A stretch of DNA of 64,000 nt. Source: Galeopsis tetrahit. Taxonomy: Eukaryota > Streptophyta > Magnoliopsida > Lamiales > Lamiaceae. The stretch covers positions 23,744,066 to 23,808,065 of the forward strand of contig OY776124.1 in NCBI GenBank assembly GCA_963675135.1. The letters run 5' to 3'. The translations under genes were made by a program, and so were the position numbers. A model generated the notes under the pieces. The model did no database searches. It was not told the DNA's origin and saw only the letters and a program-made list of their open reading frames with translations. How positions within the stretch are numbered: the first letter of the stretch is position 1; every line of letters begins with the position of its first letter. Below are positions 50,385-63,093 of the stretch, one piece after another.

Positions 50385-53247
50385 TGACACCATTATAGAA
50401 AACAACAACCCTAGAACCAATGTGAATTGGTAATGGTTAACTCTTTTGTAGTTAGTGAAACTTTTCAAAAAGAGAGAATGTGTGAATCGGAGAAAGTGCG
50501 CTTCCACATTATAGTGGGTTAAACTATAGAGTTTTTGAGCACTAACGAATGTGATTTTCCGCAAAATAAAGAAAACATAAAGTTTGCTTGGTCACCAAGC
50601 AATCCTACAAAACACTTCATTTTGGTATATTAGAGGTTAAATGGCACTATAAACGAGTTATAGAAAACAACAACCCTAGAACCAATGTGAATTGGTAATG
50701 GTTAACTCTTTTGAACTTAGTGAAACTTTTCAAAAACAGAGAATGAGTGAATCGATGAAAGTGCACTTCCACATTATAGTGGGTTAAACTATAGAGTTTT
50801 TGAGCACTAACGAATGCGATTTTTCGCAAAATAAAGAAAACATAAAGTTTGCTTGGTCACCAAGCAATCCTACAAAACACTTCATTTTGGTATATTAGAG
50901 GTTAAATGGCACTATAAACGAGTTATAGAAAACAACAACCCTAGAACCAATGTGAATTGGTAATGGTTAACTCTTTTGAACTTAGTGAAACTTTTCAAAA
51001 ACAGAGAATGAGTGAATCGATGAAAGTGCACTTCCACATTATAGTGGGTTAAACTATAGAGTTTTTGAGCACTGACGAATGTGATTTTTCGCAAAATAGA
51101 GAAAACATAAAGTTTGCTTGGTCACCAAGCAATCCTACAAAACACTTCATTTTGGTATTTTAGAGGTTAAATGGCACTATTATAGAAAACAACAACCCTA
51201 GAACCAATGTGAATTGGTAATGGTTAACTCTTTTGCAATAAGTGAAACTTTTCAAAAAGAGAGGATGAGTGAATCGGAGAAAGTGCACGTCCACATTATA
51301 GTGGGATAAAACTATAGAGTTTTTGAGCACTAACGAATGTGATTTTCCGCAAAATAAAGAAAACATAAAGTTTGCTTGGTCGCCAAGCAATCCTACAAAA
51401 CACTTCATTTTGGTATATTAGAGGTTAAATGGCACTATAAACGAGTTATAGAAAACAACAACCCTAGAACCAATGTGAATTGGTAATGGTTAACTCTTTT
51501 GAACTTAGTGAAACTTTTCAAAAACAGAGAATGAGTGAATCGATTAAAGTGCACTTCCACATTATAGTGGGTTAAACTATAGAGTTTTTGAGCACTGACG
51601 AATGTGATTTTTCGCAAAATAGAGAAAACATAAAGTTTGCTTGGTCACCAAGCAATCCTACAAAACACTTCATTTTGGTATTTTAGAGGTTAAATGGCAC
51701 TATTATAGAAAACAACAACCCTAGAACCAATGTGAATTGGTAATGGTTAACTCTTTTGCAATAAGTGAAACTTTTCAAAAAGAGAGGATGAGTGAATCGG
51801 AGAAAGTGCACGTCCACATTATAGTGGGATAAAACTATAGAGTTTTTGAGCACTAACGAATGTGATTTTCCGCAAAATAAAGAAAACATAAAGTTTGCTT
51901 GGTCGCCAAGCAATCCTACAAAACACTTCATTTTGGTATATTAGAGGTTAAATGGCACTATAAACGAGTTATAGAAAACAACAACCCTAGAACCAATGTG
52001 AATTGGTAATGGTTAACTCTTTTGAACTTAGTGAAACTTTTCAAAAACAGAGAATGAGTGAATCGATTAAAGTGCACTTCCACATTATAGTGGGTTAAAC
52101 TATAGAGTTTTTGAGCACTGACGAATGTGATTTTTCGCAAAATAGAGAAAACATAAAGTTTGCTTGGTCACCAAGCAATCCTACAAAACACTTCATTTTG
52201 GTATTTTAGAGGTTAAATGGCACTATTATAGAAAACAACAACCCTAGAACCAATGTGAATTGGTAATGGTTAACTCTTTTGCAATAAGTGAAACTTTTCA
52301 AAAAGAGAGGATGAGTGAATCGGAGAAAGTGCACGTCCACATTATAGTGGGATAAAACTATAGAGTTTTTGAGCACTAACGAATGTGATTTTCCGCAAAA
52401 TAAAGAAAACATAAAGTTTGCTTGGTCACCAAGCAATCCTACAAAACACTTCATTTTGGTATTTTAGAGGTTAAATGACACCATTATAGAAAACAACAAC
52501 CCTAGAACCAATGTGAATTGGTAATGGTTAACTCTTTTGTAGTTAGTGAAACTTTTCAAAAAGAGAGAATGTGTGAATCGGAGAAAGTGCGCTTCCACAT
52601 TATAGTGGGTTAAACTATAGAGTTTTTGAGCACTAACGAATGTGATTTTCCGCAAAATAAAGAAAACATAAAGTTTGCTTGGTCACCAAGCAATCCTACA
52701 AAACACTTCATTTTGGTATTTTAGAGGTTAAATGACACCATTATAGAAAACAACAACCCTAGAACCAATATGAATTGGTAATGGTTAACTCTTTTGAAAT
52801 TAGTGAAACTTTTCAAAAACAGAGAATGAGTGAATCGATGAAAGTGCACTTCCACATTATATTGGGTTAAACTATAGAGTTTTTGAGCACTAACGAATGC
52901 GATTTTCCGCAAAATAAAGAAAACATAAAGTTTGCTAGGTCACCAAGCAATCCTACAAAACACTTCTTTTTGGTATTTTAGAGGTTAAATAGCACTATTA
53001 TAGAAAACAACAACCCTAGAACCAATGTGAATTGGTAATGGTTAACTCTTTTGCAATTAGTGGAACTTTTCAAAAAGAGAGGAAGAGTGAATCGGAGAAA
53101 GTGCACGTCCACATTATAGTGGGATAAAACTATAGAGTTTTTGAGCACTAACGAATGTGATTTTCCGCAAAATAAAGAAAACATAAAGTTTGCTTGGTCA
53201 CCAAGCAATCCTACAAAACACTTCATTTTGGTATATTAGAGGTTAAA
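50385..53247 (+). repeat. 11-monomer HOR, copy 2 (period 2863 bp)
   Basis: All landmarks of copy 1 are repeated. Differences are very few: ttatattggg at 52862 and normal gtaatggttaac near 53034 where copy 1 has gtaatagttaac. I could not find an indel between the copies, since every head keeps the same offset. Confidence 0.93.
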
Positions 53248-56200
53248 TGGCACTATAAACGAGTTATAGAAAACAACAACCCTAGAACCAATGTGAATTG
53301 GTAATGGTTAACTCTTTTGAACTTAGTGAAACTTTTCAAAAACAGAGAATGAGTGAATCGATTAAAGTGCACTTCCACATTATAGTGGGTTAAACTATAG
53401 AGTTTTTGAGCACTAACGAATGTGATTTTCCGCAAAATAAAGAAAACATAAAGTTTGCTTGGTCACCAAGCAATCCTACAAAACACTTCATTTTGGTATT
53501 TTAGAGGTTAAATGGCACTATTATAGAAAACAACAACCCTAGAACCAATGTGAATTGGTAATGGTTAACTCTTTTGCAATTAGTGAAACTTTTCAAAAAG
53601 AGAGGATGAGTGAATCGGAGAAAGTGCACGTCCACATTATAGTGGGATAAAACTATAGAGTTTTTGAGCACTAACGAATGCGATTTTCCGCAAAATAAAG
53701 AAAACATAAAGTTTGCTTGGTCGCCAAGCAATCCTACAAAACACTTCATTTTGGTATATTAGAGGTTAAATGGCACTATAAACGAGTTATAGAAAACAAC
53801 AACCCTAGAACCATTGTGAATTGGTAATGGTTAACTCTTTTGAACTTAGTGAAACTTTTCAAAAACAGAGAATGAGTGAATCGATTAAAGTGCACTTCCA
53901 CATTATAGTGGGTTAAACTATAGAGTTTTTGAGCACTGACGAATGTGATTTTTCGCAAAATAGAGAAAACATAAAGTTTGCTTGGTCACCAAGCAATCCT
54001 ACAAAACACTTCATTTTGGTATTTTAGAGGTTAAATGGCACTATTATAGAAAACAACAACCCTAGAACCAATGTGAATTAGTAATGGTTAACTCTTTTGC
54101 AATAAGTGAAACTTTTCAAAAAGAGAGGATGAGTGAATCGGAGAAAGTGCACGTCCACATTATAATGGGATAAAACTATAGAGTTTTTGAGCACTAACGA
54201 ATGTGATTTTCCGCAAAATAAAGAAAACATAAAGTTTGCTTGGTCACCAAGCAATCCTACAAAACACTTCATTTTGGTATATTAGAGGTTAAATGGCACT
54301 ATAAACGAGTTATAGAAAACAACAACCCTAGAACCAATGTGAATTGGTAATGGTTAACTCTTTTGAACTTAGTGAAACTTTTCAAAAACAGAGAATGAGT
54401 GAATCGATGAAAGTGCACTTCCACATTATAGTGGGTTAAACTATAGAGTTTTTGAGCACTAACGAATGCGATTTTTCGCAAAATAAAGAAAACATAAAGT
54501 TTGCTTGGTCACCAAGCAATCCTACAAAACACTTCATTTTGGTATATTAGAGGTTAAATGGCACTATAAACGAGTTATAGAAAACAACAACCCTAGAACC
54601 AATGTGAATTGGTAATGGTTAACTCTTTTGAACTTAGTGAAACTTTTCAAAAACAGAGAATGAGTGAATCGATGAAAGTGCACTTCCACATTATAGTGGG
54701 TTAAACTATAGAGTTTTTGAGCACTGACGAATGTGATTTTTCGCAAAATAGAGAAAACATAAAGTTTGCTTGGTCACCAAGCAATCCTACAAAACACTTC
54801 ATTTTGGTATTTTAGAGGTTAAATGGCACTATTATAGAAAACAACAACCCTAGAACCAATGTGAATTGGTAATGGTTAACTCTTTTGCAATAAGTGAAAC
54901 TTTTCAAAAAGAGAGGATGAGTGAATCGGAGAAAGTGCACGTCCACATTATAGTGGGATAAAACTATAGAGTTTTTGAGCACTAACGAATGTGATTTTCC
55001 GCAAAATAAAGAAAACATAAAGTTTGCTTGGTCACCAAGCAATCCTACAAAACACTTCATTTTGGTATTTTAGAGGTTAAATGACACCATTATAGAAAAC
55101 AACAACCCTAGAACCAATATGAATTGGTAATGGTTAACTCTTTTGAAATTAGTGAAACTTTTCAAAAACAGAGAATGAGTGAATCGATGAAAGTGCACTT
55201 CCACATTATAGTGGGTTAAACTATAGAGTTTTTGAGCACTAACGAATGCGATTTTCCGCAAAATAAAGAAAACATAAAGTTTGCTAGGTCACCAAGCAAT
55301 CCTACAAAACACTTCTTTTTGGTATTTTAGAGGTTAAATAGCACTATTATAGAAAACAACAACCCTAGAACCAATGTGAATTGGTAATGGTTAACTCTTT
55401 TGCAATTAGTGGAACTTTTCAAAAAGAGAGGAAGAGTGAATCGGAGAAAGTGCACGTCCACATTATAGTGGGATAAAACTATAGAGTTTTTGAGCACTAA
55501 CGAATGTGATTTTCCGCAAAATAAAGAAAACATAAAGTTTGCTTGGTCACCAAGCAATCCTACAAAACACTTCATTTTGGTATATTAGAGGTTAAATGGC
55601 ACTATAAACGAGTTATAGAAAACAACAACCCTAGAACCAATGTGAATTGGTAATGGTTAACTCTTTTGAACTTAGTGAAACTTTTCAAAAACAGAGAATG
55701 AGTGAATCGATTAAAGTGCACTTCCACATTATAGTGGGTTAAACTATAGAGTTTTTGAGCACTAACGAATGTGATTTTCCGCAAAATAAAGAAAACATAA
55801 AGTTTGCTTGGTCACCAAGCAATCCTACAAAACACTTCATTTTGGTATTTTAGAGGTTAAATGGCACTATTATAGAAAACAACAACCCTAGAACCAATGT
55901 GAATTGGTAATGGTTAACTCTTTTGCAATAAGTGAAACTTTTCAAAAAGAGAGGATGAGTGAATCGGAGAAAGTGCACGTCCACATTATAGTGGGATAAA
56001 ACTATAGAGTTTTTGAGCACTAACGAATGTGATTTTCCGCAAAATAAAGAAAACATAAAGTTTGCTTGGTCACCAAGCAATCCTACAAAACACTTCATTT
56101 TGGTATTTTAGAGGTTAAATGACACCATTATAGAAAACAACAACCCTAGAACCAATGTGAATTGGTAATGGTTAACTCTTTTGTAGTTAGTGAAACTTTT

Positions 56201-56376
56201 CAAAAAGAGAGAATGTGTGAATCGGAGAAAGTGCGCTTCCACATTATAGTGGGTTAAACTATAGAGTTTTTGAGCACTAACGAATGTGATTTTCCGCAAA
56301 ATAAAGAAAACATAAAGTTTGCTTGGTCACCAAGCAATCCTACAAAACACTTCATTTTGGTATTTTAGAGGTTAAA
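52733..56376 (+). repeat. 14-monomer HOR, copy 1 (period 3644 bp)
   Basis: It opens with an 8-monomer module (52733-54823), followed by S S S L S S units. Two private substitutions are repeated 3644 bp away: ttatattggg (52862 / 56506) and ccattgtg (53814 / 57458). It overlaps the end of the 2863-bp HOR, so ttatattggg arose after that duplication and before this one. Confidence 0.93.
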
Positions 56377-59300
56377 TGACACCATTATAGAAAACAACAA
56401 CCCTAGAACCAATATGAATTGGTAATGGTTAACTCTTTTGAAATTAGTGAAACTTTTCAAAAACAGAGAATGAGTGAATCGATGAAAGTGCACTTCCACA
56501 TTATATTGGGTTAAACTATAGAGTTTTTGAGCACTAACGAATGCGATTTTCCGCAAAATAAAGAAAACATAAAGTTTGCTAGGTCACCAAGCAATCCTAC
56601 AAAACACTTCTTTTTGGTATTTTAGAGGTTAAATAGCACTATTATAGAAAACAACAACCCTAGAACCAATGTGAATTGGTAATGGTTAACTCTTTTGCAA
56701 TTAGTGGAACTTTTCAAAAAGAGAGGAAGAGTGAATCGGAGAAAGTGCACGTCCACATTATAGTGGGATAAAACTATAGAGTTTTTGAGCACTAACGAAT
56801 GTGATTTTCCGCAAAATAAAGAAAACATAAAGTTTGCTTGGTCACCAAGCAATCCTACAAAACACTTCATTTTGGTATATTAGAGGTTAAATGGCACTAT
56901 AAACGAGTTATAGAAAACAACAACCCTAGAACCAATGTGAATTGGTAATGGTTAACTCTTTTGAACTTAGTGAAACTTTTCAAAAACAGAGAATGAGTGA
57001 ATCGATTAAAGTGCACTTCCACATTATAGTGGGTTAAACTATAGAGTTTTTGAGCACTAACGAATGTGATTTTCCGCAAAATAAAGAAAACATAAAGTTT
57101 GCTTGGTCACCAAGCAATCCTACAAAACACTTCATTTTGGTATTTTAGAGGTTAAATGGCACTATTATAGAAAACAACAACCCTAGAACCAATGTGAATT
57201 GGTAATGGTTAACTCTTTTGCAATTAGTGAAACTTTTCAAAAAGAGAGGATGAGTGAATCGGAGAAAGTGCACGTCCACATTATAGTGGGATAAAACTAT
57301 AGAGTTTTTGAGCACTAACGAATGCGATTTTCCGCAAAATAAAGAAAACATAAAGTTTGCTTGGTCGCCAAGCAATCCTACAAAACACTTCATTTTGGTA
57401 TATTAGAGGTTAAATGGCACTATAAACGAGTTATAGAAAACAACAACCCTAGAACCATTGTGAATTGGTAATGGTTAACTCTTTTGAACTTAGTGAAACT
57501 TTTCAAAAACAGAGAATGAGTGAATCGATTAAAGTGCACTTCCACATTATAGTGGGTTAAACTATAGAGTTTTTGAGCACTGACGAATGTGATTTTTCGC
57601 AAAATAGAGAAAACATAAAGTTTGCTTGGTCACCAAGCAATCCTACAAAACACTTCATTTTGGTATTTTAGAGGTTAAATGGCACTATTATAGAAAACAA
57701 CAACCCTAGAACCAATGTGAATTAGTAATGGTTAACTCTTTTGCAATAAGTGAAACTTTTCAAAAAGAGAGGATGAGTGAATCGGAGAAAGTGCACGTCC
57801 ACATTATAATGGGATAAAACTATAGAGTTTTTGAGCACTAACGAATGTGATTTTCCGCAAAATAAAGAAAACATAAAGTTTGCTTGGTCACCAAGCAATC
57901 CTACAAAACACTTCATTTTGGTATATTAGAGGTTAAATGGCACTATAAACGAGTTATAGAAAACAACAACCCTAGAACCAATGTGAATTGGTAATGGTTA
58001 ACTCTTTTGAACTTAGTGAAACTTTTCAAAAACAGAGAATGAGTGAATCGATGAAAGTGCACTTCCACATTATAGTGGGTTAAACTATAGAGTTTTTGAG
58101 CACTAACGAATGCGATTTTTCGCAAAATAAAGAAAACATAAAGTTTGCTTGGTCACCAAGCAATCCTACAAAACACTTCATTTTGGTATATTAGAGGTTA
58201 AATGGCACTATAAACGAGTTATAGAAAACAACAACCCTAGAACCAATGTGAATTGGTAATGGTTAACTCTTTTGAACTTAGTGAAACTTTTCAAAAACAG
58301 AGAATGAGTGAATCGATGAAAGTGCACTTCCACATTATAGTGGGTTAAACTATAGAGTTTTTGAGCACTGACGAATGTGATTTTTCGCAAAATAGAGAAA
58401 ACATAAAGTTTGCTTGGTCACCAAGCAATCCTACAAAACACTTCATTTTGGTATTTTAGAGGTTAAATGGCACTATTATAGAAAACAACAACCCTAGAAC
58501 CAATGTGAATTGGTAATGGTTAACTCTTTTGCAATAAGTGAAACTTTTCAAAAAGAGAGGATGAGTGAATCGGAGAAAGTGCACGTCCACATTATAGTGG
58601 GATAAAACTATAGAGTTTTTGAGCACTAACGAATGTGATTTTCCGCAAAATAAAGAAAACATAAAGTTTGCTTGGTCACCAAGCAATCCTACAAAACACT
58701 TCATTTTGGTATTTTAGAGGTTAAATGACACCATTATAGAAAACAACAACCCTAGAACCAATATGAATTGGTAATGGTTAACTCTTTTGAAATTAGTGAA
58801 ACTTTTCAAAAACAGAGAATGAGTGAATCGATGAAAGTGCACTTCCACATTATAGTGGGTTAAACTATAGAGTTTTTGAGCACTAACGAATGCGATTTTC
58901 CGCAAAATAAAGAAAACATAAAGTTTGCTAGGTCACCAAGCAATCCTACAAAACACTTCTTTTTGGTATTTTAGAGGTTAAATAGCACTATTATAGAAAA
59001 CAACAACCCTAGAATCAATGTGAATTGGTAATGGTTAACTCTTTTGCAATTAGTGGAACTTTTCAAAAAGAGAGGAAGAGTGAATCGGAGAAAGTGCACG
59101 TCCACATTATAGTGGGATAAAACTATAGAGTTTTTGAGCACTAACGAATGTGATTTTCCGCAAAATAAAGAAAACATAAAGTTTGCTTGGTCACCAAGCA
59201 ATCCTACAAAACACTTCATTTTGGTATATTAGAGGTTAAATGGCACTATAAACGAGTTATAGAAAACAACAACCCTAGAACCAATGTGAATTGGTAATGG

Positions 59301-60020
59301 TTAACTCTTTTGAACTTAGTGAAACTTTTCAAAAACAGAGAATGAGTGAATCGATTAAAGTGCACTTCCACATTATAGTGGGTTAAACTATAGAGTTTTT
59401 GAGCACTAACGAATGTGATTTTCCGCAAAATAAAGAAAACATAAAGTTTGCTTGGTCACCAAGCAATCCTACAAAACACTTCATTTTGGTATTTTAGAGG
59501 TTAAATGGCACTATTATAGAAAACAACAACCCTAGAACCAATGTGAATTGGTAATGGTTAACTCTTTTGCAATTAGTGAAACTTTTCAAAAAGAGAGGAT
59601 GAGTGAATCGGAGAAAGTGCACGTCCACATTATAGTGGGATAAAACTATAGAGTTTTTGAGCACTAACGAATGCGATTTTCCGCAAAATAAAAAAAACAT
59701 AAAGTTTGCTTGGTCGCCAAGCAATCCTACAAAACACTTCATTTTGGTATATTAGAGGTTAAATGGCACTATAAACGAGTTATAGAAAACAACAACCCTA
59801 GAACCAATGTGAATTGGTAATGGTTAACTCTTTTGAACTTAGTGAAACTTTTCAAAAACAGAGAATGAGTGAATCGATTAAAGTGCACTTCCACATTATA
59901 GTGGGTTAAACTATAGAGTTTTTGAGCACTGACGAATGTGATTTTTCGCAAAATAGAGAAAACATAAAGTTTGCTTGGTCACCAAGCAATCCTACAAAAC
60001 ACTTCATTTTGGTATTTTAG
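56377..60020 (+). repeat. 14-monomer HOR, copy 2 (period 3644 bp)
   Basis: Matches 52733-55861 through 59505. The unit at 59506 departs, having gcaattag, gaatgcgat and ggtcgccaagc where 55862 has gcaataag, gaatgtgat and ggtcaccaagc. From 58726 it begins another full 8-monomer module (58726-60816). Private changes: agaatcaatg near 59013 and aataaaaaaaac near 59690. Confidence 0.92.
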
Positions 60021-60816
60021 AGGTTAAATGGCACTATTATAGAAAACAACAACCCTAGAACCAATGTGAATTGGTAATGGTTAACTCTTTTGCAATAAGT
60101 GAAACTTTTCAAAAAGAGAGGATGAGTGAATCGGAGAAAGTGCACGTCCACATTATAATGGGATAAAACTATAGAGTTTTTGAGCACTAACGAATGTGAT
60201 TTTCCGCAAAATAAAGAAAACATAAAGTTTGCTTGGTCACCAAGCAATCCTACAAAACACTTCATTTTGGTATATTAGAGGTTAAATGGCACTATAAACG
60301 AGTTATAGAAAACAACAACCCTAGAACCAATGTGAATTGGTAATGGTTAACTCTTTTGAACTTAGTGAAACTTTTCAAAAACAGAGAATGAGTGAATCGA
60401 TGAAAGTGCACTTCCACATTATAGTGGGTTAAACTATAGAGTTTTTGAGCACTAACGAATGCGATTTTTCGCAAAATAAAGAAAACATAAAGTTTGCTTG
60501 GTCACCAAGCAATCCTACAAAACACTTCATTTTGGTATATTAGAGGTTAAATGGCACTATAAACGAGTTATAGAAAACAACAACCCTAGAACCAATGTGA
60601 ATTGGTAATGGTTAACTCTTTTGAACTTAGTGAAACTTTTCAAAAACAGAGAATGAGTGAATCGATGAAAGTGCACTTCCACATTATAGTGGGTTAAACT
60701 ATAGAGTTTTTGAACACTAACGAATGCGATTTTTCGCAAAATAAAGAAAACATAAAGTTTGCTTGGTCACCAAGCAATCCTACAAAACACTTCATTTTGG
60801 TATTTTAGAGGTTAAA

Positions 60817-61887
60817 TGGCACTATTATAGAAAACAACAACTCTAGAACCAATGTGAATTGGTAATGGTTAACTCTTTTGCAATTAGTGAAACTTTTCAA
60901 AAAGAGAGGATGAGTGAATCGGAGAAAGTGCACGTCCACATTATAGTGGGATAAAACTATAGAGTTTTTGAGCACTAACGAATGTGATTTTCCGCAAAAT
61001 AAAGAAAACATAAAGTTTGCTTGGTCACCAAGCAATCCTACAAAACACTTCATTTTGGTATATTAGAGGTTAAATGGCACTATAAACGAGTTATAGAAAA
61101 CAACAACCCTAGAACCAATGTGAATTGGTAATGGTTAACTCTTTTGTAGTTAGTGAAACTTTTCAAAAAGAGAGAATGTGTGAATCGGAGAAAGTGCGCT
61201 TCCACATTATAGTGGGTTAAACTATAGAGTTTTTGAGCACTAACGAATGTGATTTTCCGCAAAATAAAGAAAACATAAAGTTTGCTTGGTCACCAAGCAA
61301 TCCTACAAAACACTTCATTTTGGTATTTTAGAGGTTAAATGACACTATTATAGAAAACAACAACCCTAGAACCAATATGAATTGGTAATGGTTAACTCTT
61401 TTGAAATTAGTGAAACTTTTCAAAAACAGAGAATGAGTGAATCGATGAAAGTGCACTTCCACATTATAGTGGGTTAAACTATAGAGTTTTTGAGCACTAA
61501 CGAATGCGATTTTCCGCAAAATAAAGAAAACAAAAAGTTTGCTAGGTCACCAAGCAATCCTACAAAACACTTCTTTTTGGTATTTTAGAGGTTAAATAGC
61601 ACTATTATAGAAAACAACAACCCTAGAACCAATGTGAATTGGTAATGGTTAACTCTTTTGCAATTAGTGGAACTTTTCAAAAAGAGAGGAAGAGTGAATC
61701 GGAGAAAGTGCACGTCCACATTATAGTGGGATAAAACTATAGAGTTTTTGAGCACTAACGAATGTGATTTTCCGCATAATAAAGAAAACATAAAGTTTGC
61801 ATGGTCACCAAGCAATCCTACAAAACACTTCATTTTGGTATATTAGAGGTTAAATGGCACTATAAACGAGTTATAGAAAACAACAAT
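60817..61887 (+). repeat. Last monomers before the insertion, ending in a split L head
   Basis: Heads at 60817, 61075, 61340, 61597 and 61855. The first has a private acaactctag near 60836. Units at 61340 and 61597 start another 8-monomer module (accaatatgaattgg, gtttgctaggtc, gaggaagagtg). The L unit at 61855 is cut after 33 bp by the insertion. Confidence 0.9.
61883..61887 (+). repeat. Left target-site duplication (acaat)
   Basis: Five bases before the TG start. The undisturbed monomer has acaac here, so this copy carries one C-to-T change. The right copy is intact. Confidence 0.8.
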
Positions 61888-62355
61888 TGTCACATCCCGA
61901 TTTTAGGGGCCTGGATGAAAACACCATATTTTTACTTTTTGAAGGCCAATTAAATAAAATACTGTCTTATCTTAATTTTCAAAAGACATATCTAGATAAA
62001 TTTATTAATTTAAAAAAATATTTGCAGCGGAAGTATATATTAAATAATTACAATTTTGAAAACATAACACCAGTCACTCGAAAATAAATAAATTTACTTT
62101 AAAGGTAAACTCAATTCGTAATACAATAAAACAGATGTGACTTTTGTAACATATGAACTAGTTAAATCGCAGTTTTAAAATAATAATTAAATAATAATTA
62201 ATTCCCTGACACATATCCACCACAGCAACTCCTTTAATCTTTAATCTGAAAAATGTTAATATGATTGGGGTGAGCAAAACAACTAGGTCAGTGGGATTCC
62301 CTTTGTCACAGTTAAATATCAATGCAAATAAAATCATACACTCACAAACATGCGT

Positions 62356-62387
62356 ACATAAGTCTTCCATAACATAAGTCTTCCATA
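62356..62387 (+). repeat. 16-bp tandem duplication in U3
   Basis: Two perfect adjacent copies of acataagtcttccata (62356-62371 and 62372-62387). Short direct repeats upstream of an LTR promoter are common and may hold enhancer sites; no function is shown. Confidence 0.9.
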
Positions 62388-62465
62388 TATTGACCAATTA
62401 AATTGGCCAATCTGTATACGGTGGAGTTGCCCCCAATGATCTTACCATCCCGGACCGTCGTCCCC

Positions 62466-62559
62466 GCTAGCTATAACGACCTTTCCGTCGAAATAACCCA
62501 TAATAAGCATAAGCTAGCTATAACGACCTTTCCGTCGAAATAACCCATAATAATCATAA
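62466..62559 (+). repeat. 47-bp tandem duplication in U3
   Basis: Copies at 62466-62512 and 62513-62559 differ by one base near the end (taagcat / taatcat). Each begins gctagctataacgacc and contains tttccgtcg. A related ccgtcg also lies just upstream (near 62455). The block lies about 230-330 bp upstream of the TATA box, in the most GC-rich part of the LTR. Confidence 0.9.
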
Positions 62560-62792
62560 ACATAGGATCATGTAGCTAAGCAACAATTAAATTCACAAAT
62601 AACATTTAAAGGTGACAAAGTGAATACGTAAGTAAGAAAATCCCACCTCGATTTTTATGTCGTGGATGCAATGAAAATAACTTTAATCCTCTTGGAGTCG
62701 ACCTCATGAATTGTGAGTAGAATAAATAAATCTATAATTTTTTGACGTAAGAATATTTGTATGGCGTGTTTTTATTTTACAAATAAGGTCTC

Positions 62793-62800
62793 TATTTATA
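62793..62800 (+). promoter_or_regulatory. LTR TATA box (tatttata)
   Basis: The context ggtctctatttataggggaaat strongly resembles the TATA region of plant LTR promoters, in which a short tatttatagg is followed about 25-30 bp later by the transcript start (start of R, here about 62825-62830). It defines the + strand as sense. Activity cannot be judged. Confidence 0.65.
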
Positions 62801-63075
62801 GGGGAAATAGGTTTTCTTGTGAGAAAAGTTAGGGATTTAATTGACGTAAAAATAAGATTTGATTAGTTAAAATATTTTATTTATATCTTATAGATATTGA
62901 TGGAATTTTAGAGATATCTTTCATTTATTCCGTTGAATAATTAATTAAAGAAATTTATAATAATCATTGCAATAATAAGAAAAAGAAAACGCAGAATGAA
63001 TATTCCAGTTTGACGACCATTTTTATAATACATCTTGGGCTCCTAATTAAAATGCAACGGGAATGATATAGGATT

Positions 63076-63093
63076 TAATAATAATAATAATAA
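63076..63093 (+). repeat. (TAA)6 microsatellite inside the LTR
   Basis: Six perfect TAA units followed by aatatgaa, in the R-U5 part of the element. The surrounding sequence 62990-63480 is AT-rich with no coding potential; AATAAA-like hexamers are present but too common in such sequence to single one out as the poly(A) signal. Confidence 0.9.

Larger units (their letters stand above)
1..61887 (+). repeat. Satellite DNA array, ~260-bp monomer, head-to-tail (main block)
   Basis: Direct reading shows one unit repeated without interruption. Landmarks occur in the same order in each copy: a head tggcactat or tgacactat, then acaaccctagaacc, ttggtaatggttaac, gtgaaacttttc, gagtgaatcg, gtgcac, cacattatagtggg, gcactaacgaatgtgat, gcaaaataaagaaaac, gcttggtcaccaagc, and a tail acaaaacacttcatttt before the next head. 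Head-to-head spacing is mostly 257-258 bp (S class) or 263-267 bp (L class). About 235 monomers are present and none is inverted. The window opens inside the array, so it extends further left. Monomers differ by scattered substitutions and 1-bp indels. Role is not shown by the sequence; such arrays in plants are typical of centromeric, pericentromeric or knob heterochromatin. Confidence 0.98.

Noticed and set aside
37316..60816. Assembly artefact as the cause of the near-identical HOR copies.
   Set aside because: Not excluded but not favoured: copies carry distinct private substitutions (for example aaagaatacataaag near 38806 and aataaaaaaaac near 59690), so they are not literal re-use of the same reads. 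Copy number still needs long-read support.
505..61833. Over 200 minus-strand open frames of 60-106 codons with similar predicted peptides (MKCFVGLLGDQ..., MRKITFVSA...).
   Set aside because: They are one segment of the satellite read repeatedly. Each stops within the next monomer, monomer lengths of 257 and 265 bp break frame, and 1-bp indels between units freely change the frame and C-terminus. No selection on a protein is visible.
1..61887. CRISPR array.
   Set aside because: Repeat units are ~260 bp with no unique spacers between short repeats, and the context is eukaryotic.
61887..62087. Plus-strand open frame of 66 codons at the left end of the insertion.
   Set aside because: It starts on the insertion boundary, lies within the LTR, is low complexity (Lys/Leu/Asn-rich) and has no recognisable domain.
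62158..62397. Minus-strand open frame of 79 codons in the insertion.
   Set aside because: It is antisense to the LTR, crosses the 16-bp tandem repeat and shows no known domain; probably chance.
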